A stretch of 64,000 nt of DNA from Apoderus coryli (lineage: Eukaryota; Arthropoda; Insecta; Coleoptera; Attelabidae): positions 25,730,001 through 25,794,000 of the forward strand of contig OU452201.1 of the NCBI GenBank assembly GCA_911728435.2. The letters run 5' to 3'. The number at the start of each line of letters is the position of its first letter. The first letter of the stretch is position 1. Both the position numbers and the translations under genes were made by a program. The notes below the pieces were generated by a model, which saw nothing but the letters and a program-made list of their open reading frames with translations, did no database searches and was not told where the DNA came from. Shown piece after piece: positions 11,409 to 22,178 of this stretch.

Positions 11409-11739
11409 TTACACTTGTTTTGTTATAATATAGTTTAGTTATGACATCTGAGAATGGGATGAATTTAGTTCTAAGTGTTGGACTATAATACTGTAATTTG
11501 TAGTACAAGTGACTGTGATTGTTGTTTTTTTTTTTTTTTTTTTTATTTTTAGTATTATTTTTAATTTTGTTTTCCTTGACACCAGTGTTTCACACTGTTT
11601 TAGGTTTAGTTATATATACTTTATAAATTGTATACTTGTTGATAATATACTTTTCAAAAAAAAAAAAAAAGTTTACATTTACAGGTGCGATTAAATCGAA
11701 GCTGAAATTTAATGATTTGCGTTTTAACATTTCCACATT

Positions 11740-12020
11740 ATAACTGGATAAGTCAGGAACGGTTGAATTTAGGTACATTATGTGTATCACAATTTTTGCT
11801 TGAAATTGAAAGAGGAATTTAAATATCTAATAATATACAGGGCGTTCCATTAAAAAAAAAGAACTTTAATGCGCCACGTCTGTGTACTTAAAATTATTTC
11901 TACTATGCGTTGTCAAACGCGAAGAATTTTGTATAAAGCTTTTTCTGGTACCTCGTACATATTACCGAATAATCGAGCATTCATATACATATCAGTGACC
12001 CTTATTCGCATTGTTTTTAA
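11740..12020 (+). repeat. Dispersed repeat family A, copy 2
   Basis: Partner of the minus-strand repeat at 5030-5265, sharing several blocks of 15-30 bp in the same order, including ATACAGGG-GTTCC followed by an A-run. Divergence is perhaps a quarter of positions, so the copies are old. Confidence 0.65.
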
Positions 12021-12101
12021 TATAAATACGATCAGTAGCTATTTTACAAAAATGTTTATTTAAGTTTGTGCGATCGATCCATTGATTTGATGGTATACAA
12101 A

Positions 12102-12883
12102 TAGTGATGCACGGTCCGAATATTACCATCAGAAATTCCGGTTATATTACGTAATATAAAAATTTCGTTAATTTTCGGGGTAATATTCCCGGTAATATTC
12201 TCTTCAATATTACGTTAAAGTTGGTACCTAACGGTCTTACTGCGATCGCTATAATATGTGAAGCTCGTTTACATACGAACTAATTGGAAATTCTTACACA
12301 ATAACCGTGCCGAAATGAAAAATGTTGCATTAATGACCCCATCAACAGTTACAAATACTTTTAATGAAACTGAATCTGATTTATATGAGGATTTGTCTGC
12401 GGATGAGGGTTTAGCAAATAATGACTAAATATTTATTTTTACCGACTGAATTTTTTTTCAGTTTGTGATATATAGTGATAAAAACACAAGTTACCTTTTT
12501 TAATTATTAATCAAGAGTTAATATTTATTTATAAATTTTGTTTTCATATAATCTTTATGTTTACTACTGCACATCAAAATAATATATTATGTTGTTATTT
12601 CTAATAAACATAACCTGCATACTTAACTTTTTTTTTTTTATTATAAAATTTGTATTAGGCATAAAACTATATAGTTTCAGATTTCAGTTTATTTTGTGTT
12701 TTATTGACCTTTTAGAGCCATATAATTGAGGCAATTATTATTTAATTTGTTAAAGCTTCTTTGCATATCGTAAAACCAGCTTTTTCTAAGTTGTTCAGCA
12801 ATATTACCTAAAATTACGTAATATTACGTAATATTTCCAATGTTCTTACCAAAAAATAAATTACCGGTAATTTTGCATCACTA
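12102..12883. mobile_element. Non-autonomous hAT element with exact 8-bp target duplication
   Basis: The ends TAGTGATGCA and TGCATCACTA are perfect inverted repeats, and the 8 bp TATACAAA occurs directly on both flanks (12094-12101 and 12884-12891), diagnostic of hAT insertion. Both subterminal zones are rich in GGTAATATT/AATATTACC words, including a tandem palindrome ATTACGTAATATTACGTAAT near 12810, probable transposase binding sites. A short frame at about 12310-12427 (MKNVALMTPSTV, NETESDLYEDLSADEG) resembles an acidic transposase terminus, but no catalytic or dimerisation domain remains. Confidence 0.85.
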
Positions 12884-12891
12884 TATACAAA

Positions 12892-13660
12892 CGCAAAAAA
12901 AAAGCGGACAACTGGGGTAAAACTAGTGTGAAGTCTGTTCCTTTTATTGGCTCAGTGTACCTTTGATAAGAGTGATGCATAATCCTCACTGACTTTAGGG
13001 TAAAATGTGATGAGATAGCAAACAGGAACGGATAAGTATAAGAACTCTGAGTTCTCACTGTCATGTGAGGAAAATCTCCGTTATATAAATATGTTAGATT
13101 AAATCGTTGACCGGTTGATGCATGTAGGGCGTGAGGATATAACTTTGAACTGTTTTGGTAAATATTAATACAGGATGTGCAATATATCACATCAAGCATG
13201 GAAATGAGAGAACTGCCAAAAGTCAATATTTTTAAATAGAAACTCCAACATTTTATAGTTTTATCTTATAAAATACACACGAGGACGAGCACCGAATTGA
13301 TATCCACGAAGGAGCTCCAGCCATTTTAAATAAATAAACACATAATAAAACATTAGTTTGAAGCCACTCTATAGAGAATTAATACGAAATGTAATAAAAG
13401 TCGTATAGCTGAGAAATTTTAACAACAAAACATATATAGCAAATTGTTCATCCGATGTTCTTGAATTTGCATAAATAATAAACAAGCTTAAAAAATAAAT
13501 TTAATTGCCCTGGACTGTATATTTAATTATTTTTAACTTCTAGAAATAAATGCATGTAAAGTGTGAATATTATTGAATAGTAATCTCGATGCCTTCAAAA
13601 CTTTTTACACTCGTATTAATTAACAGAATTAGAATGTCAGGAATTACAGACTGATCTCCA
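12892..13660. other. Unassigned stretch with a 121-codon minus-strand ORF
   Basis: A minus-strand frame at 12861-13226 is open for 121 codons, overlaps the hAT end and shows no recognisable motif. An ATACAGGATGTGC word at about 13170 resembles the tip of a DNA transposon. I do not regard the ORF as a gene on present evidence. Confidence 0.35.
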
Positions 13661-13667
13661 AACATCA

Positions 13668-15010
13668 AATAATAATAATAATATAATAATATATGACTTT
13701 ATTTTCAATACTGCTTATACAAAAGGTTACAAGAAAAAATACAGTTATAGGTATACTAGATATATAGTAGGTATAAAAGTATGGAAAACCAGGGGAAGTT
13801 CACCTTACGGTGCTCTACCACTTAACCCTGATACAAGATTCACTCAACACACAGGTGCAGATAAAAAGTATTCACACTAATATTATATATACTTAGGTAC
13901 TATAAACTAAATTAACAAAAAAAGAAAATAAACAAACAAAAAAAAAACAACTCAAAAGTTTTGGTTCCGGTACAGAAGCTCATACACGCAATCCCTAAAT
14001 CCCTTCCCCCTTAAGGTGCGATACTCATTCGGAATAGCGTTATACAATTTATAAATTTTATATTTAAATCCTCTCTCAAACATCGATGTTCTGTGTATGG
14101 GCGGAGTTATCAAACCTCGGGATCTCACATTCAGATTATGCACATCAGTACGAAATGTAATTTTATCATGTAAATAGGGAGGCATCCTGGTACTTATAAT
14201 TTTATGGAACAGACAAGTCGAGTATAAAACTAGTCTATTTGACATGTTCAACCATCACAAATCAGCGAGTCTATGGCTGACATGATCAAATTTTCGTATT
14301 CCATATATAAACCTGATACATGAATTTTGAACTCGCTGTACTCTCACAAAAGTATCTCTATCCAGACATGGACCATACACTGGAAAGCAATACGTAAACT
14401 GTGAGAGCACCAACGAGTCACATAACATTTTTTTCGTTTGATGATTTAGGCAATGGCGGTGAGGATAAAGAAGCTTCAGGGCAATATAAGCTTTTTGAAT
14501 GTTTTTTGAAACCTGCTCTCTGAAACACAAAGTTTTATCAAAAATAAGGCCCAAGTTCTTTGCACTATCACTAGTTTGTAGTTTGACATTATCAATCACG
14601 ATATTTAGTTGTTGAGTTATAGTGGTAATGTAATTTTTGTTGCCAAACACTAGGACAGCCGACTTTTCAGGATTAATAATCAATGAATGCTCAACTGACT
14701 TTCGGTTCAAACTATCAAGATCTTCATTAATTCGATCAGCAGCCTGATGAGATTCATGTGCAGCAAAAGAATAGAGCAATTGCGTGTCATCAGCATACAT
14801 ACACATTTTGTACTTTATAAATTTGGGAAACTGCGACGTGTATAATGTAAATAACAAGGGTCCCAAAGTAGATCCCTGAGGGACACCACAGCGAGCTGTC
14901 CTTGGTGAAGATATGGAACCTCCAACCCTCACCCGCTGTACCCTGTTGCTTAGATATGAGTCAAAGAGTTTAAGAGAAGTGTCGTTCAAACCACAGGACT
15001 TCAGTATTGT
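13668..15010 (-). pseudogene. Non-LTR retrotransposon RT with a single nonsense codon and (TTA)n tail
   Basis: On the minus strand 14989 to 13952 forms one RT frame broken only by TGA at 14255-14257; reading continues in phase with WLNMSNRLVLY. Motifs in order: FDSYLSNRVQRVRVG, GVPQGSTLGPLLF, MYADDTQLLY, NPEKSAVLVFG, SAKNLGLIFD, then CIRFIYGIR and a terminal LYNAIPNEYR. The TGA is one substitution from CGA or TGG. A 250-bp 3' UTR leads to AATAAAG and a (TTA)n tail at 13668-13690. The 5' end is truncated inside the RT near 15010, so endonuclease and ORF1 are missing. The copy at 55.6-56.2 kb shares the terminal RT motif. Confidence 0.8.
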
Positions 15011-15452
15011 CGGATAAAATAAGTAACAGACTTAAGAGATCAGGTTCGGGAGAATATAAAATTTTATGGAAACTGTGTCAATGTGACAACTAAAGTTTAC
15101 AAGGCATTACGAATCGGAATAGTACCATGCGTTGATGAGATCACATCTTGAATGTGCTGCTTATGTTAGCAAGTTCAAAAACGCTTACTGAGATTTACTT
15201 ATTTATGAGAAATGCCACATTTCCCTGTGTATATTTGTTCAAAGATTTTTTAACTTGAAATCATTTAAAGTACCAAAGATACATGGCGGCCAACAGTAAT
15301 ATATAAAGTTTCTTCATTACGGCTCTGTGCAACTTATTATTTACCTATTAGTTTTAGCTTTTTTTGTCGTATATGTTGTTTTAGCTAAACGGTTTGCCCT
15401 TGCATGTAATTATTAGTAATAGTGTAATAAAATAAATAAATAAATAGATCAG
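15011..15452 (+). mobile_element. Probable retrotransposon 3' end with (AAAT)n tail
   Basis: No intact ORF is visible, but a short frame near 15210-15270 (YEKCHISLCIFVQRFFNL) resembles the end of a non-LTR ORF2, and the stretch finishes in AAAATAAATAAATAAATAG. Similar tails occur at 28.54, 31.0 and 48.77 kb. Confidence 0.35.
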
Positions 15453-16139
15453 CAAGCACATGATTTATTTATTCATCATCTAAATTTTGGATGCTAAATT
15501 ACATAAATTTAAGAAAATACGTGGTTCTCATTCAAACATGATCAAAATTGGGGTTTCTTTATATTCTTATCTTTAAAACAAAAAACAAAAAAATTAACAA
15601 GAGTTTTAAAGACGTAAGCAATATAAATTACTAAAACAATTTGTATAATATTTTTTTTAGGAATAAAATATAGTAATCTCTATGTCGTAATATTACATAT
15701 TCATAACGTCCTATAATACCTGCACCAGCTGGAAAATATTCCAGTGGTTTAGTTCTACCATGTTTTTCAGAGTTTGTAATTACCGCTGTAAAAGAGCGTT
15801 ATTATTTACGAGTTAAATATTTGAAATATAAAATAATTAATGATTGGATTAAAATAAAAATTATAGCATTTTAGATAATATAATCTGATACGGAATGCAC
15901 CAGCACAGAGATCCTATAAACTACATCTAGTGTCATTTAAATACAAATTATATATATTTGTAACTTTTAAACGGAATTTTCTCGAGAATGATCAGCAAAC
16001 ATCAACAGTAATCTATTGCTGCAAAGCAGATAAAAATGCTTTGAAATGATGTATCACTCGACACCTATTTAAGAATTTGCTGGATGTGTCCACCCCTGTC
16101 ACAAGGCTAATGCGATTCCAACCAAAAACTAATGAGTTC
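15453..16139. other. AT-rich non-coding stretch
   Basis: No gene, TIR pair or tail recognised. Confidence 0.5.
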
Positions 16140-16290
16140 ATCCTAGGACTCCCCAAACTCATATGCACCAAAATTTAGCTCAATTGGTAGAAGCGTTTAG
16201 GCCCTATCAAGGAAGAATACATACAGAGACACAGACAGACTTCACTCTGGAAATGGTCTTAATCATATCAGGTGACTTTTTTTTTGTAAG
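16140..16290 (+). repeat. Dispersed repeat family B, copy 1
   Basis: Matches the reverse complement of 49060-49175: CAAACTCATAT, ACCAAAATTTAGC-CAATTGG, GGAAGAATACATA and TCTGGAAATGGTCTTA occur in the same order, the first copy having a short extra block. It contains ACAGAGACACAGACAGAC. Non-coding. Confidence 0.7.
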
Positions 16291-16356
16291 GGTCCGTTCG
16301 ACATGTGTCCCCGGTTTCACTGCAGCCTCATGGGCTTATTGTGAAAAGTCCCCGTA

Positions 16357-16770
16357 TTTTATGCCACCCAATCCAACAACCCTGTACCCTCCACTAACTT
16401 GTGGAGTTCAGTTATGTGTTGGGTGTCAATATCTGCAGGCGCCATAAGCGCGTGCCCAAAAATAGCGGGTCGCCTTCGCTGTAAGGCTACACACTCAAAT
16501 ATCACATGGTGAGCTGTTTGAACTGCCCCATTACACAATCTGCATTGCAGGTCCCCGTTATATAGCCCCATCTTATTTAGGTGACTTCTGAGGGCGAAAT
16601 GCCCAGTGAGGAGTCCTATAGTTATTCGAATCTGACTCCTGCTTAATGTTAGCAGTTTTTCAGTTCGTTTTGTTGCTGCACCAGGTATGAATTTCTTACC
16701 ATGTTCCTGCTTAGGAATATGTTCCCAGGATCAGTGCCAGTATATGGGTGACTTAAAAATGGTTATATCC
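16357..16770 (-). pseudogene. I/R1-like retrotransposon C-terminus with CCHC knuckle
   Basis: The minus strand reads KRTEKLLTLSRSQIRITIGL, LTGHFALRSHLNKMGL, CRLCNGAVQTAHHVIFEC, ending GTGLLDWVA and a stop. This is the region after RNase H in I/R1/Loa-type elements: a helical (L)TGH segment followed by C-x2-C-x7-H-x4-C. A frameshift or lost frame lies upstream of about 16700, and nothing of the RT remains. The fragment at 57.4-57.9 kb is homologous. Confidence 0.65.
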
Positions 16771-17409
16771 GAGTCTTAATCTCAAATTTTTTTAGCGCGT
16801 TGACAATACATTCCCTATAGGTTGTTAAAGTAAAATTGCGTGTTAAATTTAGACCCTAAACGTGGTTCATGTATTTATTCACACTAACCCATGTCGTTGA
16901 TATTGCGGTATCGAGTATAGAAAACATATGTACTAATTTTCCACTTTTAATATTGTTCTAATTCACTTTAATTCAATTTCGACTTAAGTTAAAAATCATT
17001 ATTAGGGGAGTTAGAGAAAGTCGAAAAAATCTGCAACGTATTTTTTAATTTTGATTAAAAGAATCAGTTATGTTTACCTTTTTTTGTAAATGCACATAAA
17101 ACGCGGCAGCTCTTCATCTGGTGGCACTAGGTCGTGGGTTAGGGAGGTAATTTGGTTTAAAAAAAAATTGAAAGGTGGAATATATTAGGCGCCACTTACT
17201 TTTTCTTTGAAACTAAAAGGGAAAAGTAAGAAACCTAAGAAAATGAAAATTAATGTAGCTTGTCTAAAGAAAAAAAAAAAAAAATCAAGTAAAATATTAA
17301 ATTGAGTTTATTCACTCTTGGGTTAATATTGAGTAACACTTTAATTAATAATTTAATTAAAAAAATTGAATTTAATTCGAAGTTAGATTAAAGTAATAAT
17401 ATTGCTAAG

Positions 17410-17853
17410 TTGGTCAAATGCTTACAGACCCCTAATTCTAATATCGTAACGTATTCAAAGAAAAAAGTACAGAATTTGTTCACAGGTTTGAAGGATAGGA
17501 ACCCTAGACAGAGTATTTCTGAAGTAGTATACTCCATACCGTGTAAGGATTGTGAAAAGATTTACATTGGTATGACAAAGAATAGATTACATCAAAGACT
17601 TAAACAACACGCTAATGATTGCCGCCCAGAAAAGCTAGACTCAAGTACAAAAACAGCCCTGTCAAACCACCACTTCGAAACAAATCACTGTTTCGACTTT
17701 GATAACACAAGCATTTTGGACCGCGAGACTAATTATAAAAAGAGAGCACTATCAGAGATGCTCCACATCAACAAATTTAAAGAAAAATCGGTCAATTTTA
17801 GAACTGACACAATGAACCTAAGCATCATTTACTCTGCTCTACTCACAAATTAA
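17410..17853 (+). CDS. GIY-YIG endonuclease domain of a Penelope-like element (partial)
   Basis: The 147-codon frame encodes EVVYSIPCKDCEKIYIGMTK, RLHQRLKQHANDC, TALSNHHFETNHCFDF and KKRALSEMLHI. The Y..C..C...YIG.T..R....H pattern with a downstream acidic position (SEMLHI) is the catalytic module of Penelope GIY-YIG nucleases, which nick DNA to prime reverse transcription. CKDC and the NHH/NH residues match the usual zinc-binding CCHH insert. The N-terminal side (VQNLFTGLKD) corresponds to the linker after the RT. The frame is intact to its stop, but the start is an artefact of 5' truncation. Confidence 0.8.
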   Translation: MVKCLQTPNSNIVTYSKKKVQNLFTGLKDRNPRQSISEVVYSIPCKDCEKIYIGMTKNRLHQRLKQHANDCRPEKLDSSTKTALSNHHFETNHCFDFDNTSILDRETNYKKRALSEMLHINKFKEKSVNFRTDTMNLSIIYSALLTN

Positions 17854-18271
17854 AATGTTAAAATTGAATACTATTAACAGATCAGGGAAGTTGTGTTGGG
17901 AAGAAGCACTGTGATTGCTTGCTGGCTGTTAATTTGAGTTTGTGAATGAATGGTAATATAAAATAATGTACACTGAAATTTGGCCTGATTGTATACAAGT
18001 ATAATCCGAGCTAGGATATATTTATGTTTTTTAGTTGTAATTTTTTATAAGGCCACTTAAATTAAGAACAACGACGATGTATATCATTAAGAATTTTCTA
18101 CCACTGAAATGTGATAAAGTTATTTATTTATTCGTATTGTGTTGATCAAATTATTTGTTATGTGTATTCAATTAGGTTGAAAATGACTTTATTGTTTTAT
18201 ATAATATGAACGACTAGACAAGGTATTACTTTGTAATTTTCTTGTACGCTTTTTTTGTCATGGTATTTTGT

Positions 18272-18318
18272 TTTAGCCCTGAAGAAGTTTATGTATAATA
18301 AACGAAACGTTGGCTAAA
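18272..18318 (+). ncRNA. Hammerhead-ribozyme-like motif (Penelope type)
   Basis: Stem I is a perfect 7-bp helix, TTTAGCC (18272-18278) with GGCTAAA (18312-18318). It is followed immediately by CTGAAGA, which fits the CUGANGA core, then stem II GTTTAT/ATAAAC, then GAAA and CGTT with a GUU cleavage triplet ending at 18311. Stem III is reduced to an ACGT core, as in Penelope-type hammerheads thought to act as dimers. Sequence layout supports a ribozyme relative; activity is unproven. Confidence 0.55.
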
Positions 18319-18601
18319 GTTTAGACTTTTGTTTATTTTTGTCCTATACCGACAATTCATGTTTCGAGAAATTATTGCTTAAGGACACAATTAACCGAAG
18401 ATTGATTAAATAATATGTAAAAACTGTATATAATGTCCAAGAAGATTTTGCCAGAGTACTAGATCTTCTGTCTGTTTCCTTCTAAATTCTGAACTCCTAA
18501 TAGAAAAAATCTCTCGACCTGGATATTGAAAAGAATTTTATTGTCATACACTAGGTTTTCATATAATATAAAATACACATACTTAAAAAGACTGTGGTCG
18601 T

Positions 18602-18998
18602 CAGTAGTTATGGGACAACCTTAGGAGGCCCCACCACTCCCCCCTTGAACCACGAGCCTAACCCAGTAGCCACGCCCACAACCCAGTAGCCAGTCCATTC
18701 TGGCCATTTTTTTATACTTTGAAGCGCTTCATGGCCCCGCGAGGCTATAAACGATGTAATTTACGTCGTTTATGTCTTTACATCGTATATATCAATTACA
18801 TCGTTATGTCATTTACATCGTTTATGTCATTTATATCGTTATAGCCTCGAGGGGTCATGAAGCGCGCGTGACCTTGAAAGGATCCAAAAATGGCCAGAAT
18901 GCACTGGCTACTGGGTTTTGAGCGTGGCTACTGGATTAGGTTCGTGGCTCAATGGTAGGAGTGGTGGGGGGGCGCCTAAGGTTAGCCCATAACTACTG
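18602..18998. mobile_element. Foldback element, 397-bp imperfect palindrome
   Basis: The left end CAGTAGTTATGGG and right end CCCATAACTACTG are perfect inverted repeats, and inversion continues almost to the centre: GGCCCCACCACTCCCCCC, CACGAGCCTAACCCAGTAGC, GTGGCTACTGGGTT and ATGGCCCCGCGAGGCTATAA all have counterparts in the other arm. The centre (about 18755-18840) is a run of ACATCGTTTATGTCATTT-like words. There is no ORF. I could not see a clear target duplication, so the superfamily is open. Confidence 0.8.
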
Positions 18999-19253
18999 GC
19001 ATCATTGCCGTTTAGGTTTTATCTTGAGGTTAACAATAAATGGTTGAAATATGTAATTAAATTTCAGTGCCTATTTGTTTTTTTTTTCAAAAAGCTCTAA
19101 ATATCTAATCATCTTACATCATAATATATGTAAAAATAGCAGCACAGATAATTAACTAAAAGTCAAATAAAAAAAGGAATCATAAAAAGGGATAATGACA
19201 ATAGTAATCTCAAAGGAAAATCAATAATATACTTTACGTTTTAATACACTTAC

Positions 19254-19358
19254 TTGATGGAATAAATCTTGAATCGCCTTTACCACAGCGTTCTCTATTG
19301 TATTGGAGCCGCTTACACCGTTTCCATGGTCCAAAATATCCCTCTTCTCCATATTCTC
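19254..19358 (-). CDS. Candidate internal exon, minus strand
   Basis: On the minus strand a pyrimidine-rich TTTTTTTATAG acceptor precedes 105 bp of open sequence ending in a consensus donor (CAA|GTAAGT). Two frames are open. Frame 0 reads ENMEKRDILDHGNGVSG then TIENAVVKAIQDLFHQ and is phase-compatible with the candidate first exon at 22154. Frame 2 reads EYGEEGYFGPWKRCKRL then RERCGKGDSRFIPS, reminiscent of the W-G-W-C-C loop of claudin-like proteins, and has more AT-ending codons. I cannot decide between them. Confidence 0.4.
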
Positions 19359-19498
19359 CTATAAAAAAAGGAAAATATAAAATTACCATTTACATTGTAA
19401 TTGAAAAGGATTGAAACAGAAAAAAATGAGATCTATAAATTTCCACCACTTTCTTAAAAACATTTAGTAGTTCCTTTAAGGAATATGGTGGTAATGTA

Positions 19499-20583
<1,085 letters not shown>

Positions 20584-20874
20584 GTAATGTATCAATGAAA
20601 GTTCTCTATAACGAATGAATAAGTGGCCACAGAGCATATTGAATCCCATTACCAAAGCATAGAGGTGCTTATATTACCTAATTGTTTTCGGTCTTGTTAA
20701 ATATAACAAGAATTTTAAACTCGCGAATTTGTCTCCCAAACATTGTACTTTCATCTGACGGCCGTTTCGTCGATCCACTGAAGGTCATGGGTCAGTGTGT
20801 GAGCGTCAACTCTCTATTTGTTGTGTTATATAATATCCACAAGGATACGCGTTATACTTCAAATATATAATATA

Positions 20875-21905
20875 CCGGGTGTCCCACCGGGAATGGTTTC
20901 GATCGATTATGGATTATATAGTTCATGTATAATATAATGTAGGTAACTATATGTCCAGCCGTTTACGAAATATTTGAAATTTTATGGCAAAAATGACGTT
21001 TGCAGCATAATTACAATTTTTTATTATATGGACGCTCTAATAATGTAATTGGGGGATAATAAATATCATTACAGGGTATTTCAAAAAAGGGTATATAGTC
21101 AAATTGAAAAAGTGTCACAATTCAAAATTTTTAACACGTTCGCTGCTCATCAATTTTTTTATGAGTACTGCTAGTGCTAGACAAAACTTTTGTTTTGTAA
21201 ATGTTTATGTTTTACCGAGTTATTAGTGTAATATAATTCTTTTTTATGTAGTTTTTTCTGTTTTTTTTTTTTGCAAAAAACACGACCCACATGTGGCGGC
21301 TTGAGCACTGGGTCTAAGTTTTAATCGCGCAGTGCTCATCGACGCCTACGTGGTGCCACTAGGGAGTGTTTATCAAATTTTTTTATTAGATTACTGAAAT
21401 CAATATTATTACAAAAATGGTAACAAAATGATAAGCATTACTGCCGTGCTTGCCGATTGTCGTATATATATATTACGAAATAAACAAAAGACCGCCACCT
21501 GTCGGCAATTACAAAAAAATCAAATCAAAACGCAAACCACGGGTCATAAGTCATGAGCAGCGAGCGTGTGAAACAGCATCCCTCAATTTTTATATATTTT
21601 TTGCATAAATAATAAGGGCAAGCTTATGAAAGGATGTCTATTACAACTTTGAAATTTAATTAATTATGGTTTTAAAAAGCAAATAAATATGACACTTGTC
21701 ACAAATAATTAACAATTATGTATAATTTATATAAGCTCGTATTTAAAATAGGGGAGTTAGCACCCAGTTCCGTATAACTGAAAGTACTATATTCTTGAAA
21801 ATATTTTAGCCGCATTGGCCCCGTCGACCTAAGTACTACACTAGATTTTCAGATTGTTCCACAGTGTATTTTCTCCATAGAAACCCTTCCCGGAGGGACA
21901 CCCGG
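20875..21905. mobile_element. TIR DNA transposon (TA target) carrying a nested MITE
   Basis: TA-flanked inverted ends: CCGGGTGTCCCACCGGGAA (left) and CCGGGTGTCCCTCCGGGAA (right, reverse complement), with inversion over about 30 bp. No transposase frame is visible. A second TIR element lies inside at 21135-21570. A nearly identical solo copy of the left end occurs at 44223-44260. Confidence 0.75.
21135..21570. mobile_element. Nested MITE with ACACGTTCGCTGCTCAT ends
   Basis: The left end (preceded by TTAA at 21131-21134) ACACGTTCGCTGCTCAT pairs with ATGAGCAGCGAGCGTGT at the right. The right flank reads GAAA where TTAA would be expected, so a piggyBac origin is plausible but not shown. The interior contains further direct and inverted GTGCTCA words and no ORF. 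Confidence 0.65.
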
Positions 21906-21986
21906 TATATATATAATAATATATAGTGACATATAATAATTAAGTGGTAATGTGAATGAAAATTATATAGATAAGATGTCACTCAC

Positions 21987-22154
21987 CCACTTTGACCTAA
22001 TTATCAACACGCGCTCATATTCTCCAACATGACGCCAGAACTTTTCGGTCACACAACACAACGTATACAACGCCATTGGGGATATAATATACCACAGCCA
22101 ATAATTGAGAGTATGATTGTTACACACTGGTGAGATGTCGATCGAGAACAACAT
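21987..22154 (-). CDS. Candidate first coding exon, membrane-protein-like, minus strand
   Basis: ATG at 22154 opens 56 codons ending at a strong donor (TGG|GTGAGT at 21987/21986). The product starts MLFSIDISPVCNNHTLNYWL, continues with a hydrophobic segment YIISPMALYTLCCV, and ends HVGEYERVLIIRSKW. One transmembrane span at about residues 18-36 is likely. Codons use more G/C third positions than the surrounding AT-rich DNA. It is phase 0 and can be joined in frame to the exon at 19358. Without splicing the frame ends only seven codons later. Family not recognised. Confidence 0.4.
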
Positions 22155-22178
22155 TTTAAACGAAATTATTTATTTTAG

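Larger units (their letters stand above)
7680..11670 (+). mobile_element. Nearly full-length non-LTR retrotransposon (CR1-like clade) with poly(A)
   Basis: A roughly 4-kb element containing ORF1 (7822-8598), ORF2 (8629-11408) and a 3' UTR ending in 15 A residues at 11656-11670. Gene order (PHD-finger ORF1, endonuclease, RT, no RNase H) fits the CR1/Daphne/Kiri-like group, though the clade needs a tree. The 5' boundary lies between the decayed transposase (to about 7640) and the ORF1 start; I could not find a target-site duplication. Only three simple lesions break the genes, so it is a young copy. Confidence 0.8.
17398..18350 (+). mobile_element. Penelope-like retroelement, 3' part with hammerhead-like hairpin
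   Basis: The 5' part, including the RT, is missing. What remains is the C-terminal GIY-YIG endonuclease (17410-17853), about 420 bp of 3' sequence, and a CTGAAGA..GAAAC hairpin (18272-18318), which sits where Penelope elements carry hammerhead ribozyme motifs in their pseudo-LTRs. Two other minus-strand pieces with the same hairpin (26.8 and 30.7 kb) appear to be related tails. Confidence 0.7.

Noticed and set aside
12861..13226. 121-codon minus-strand ORF
   Set aside because: It overlaps the end and target duplication of the hAT element and shows no domain; length alone is not enough in six frames of 64 kb.
20682..20870. Plus-strand 62-codon frame with GC-ending codons (SDGRFVDPLKVMGQCVSVNS)
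   Set aside because: The opposite strand is also open after a CCTTCAG acceptor and ends in a stop; no start, donor or known motif supports either reading, so no gene is called.
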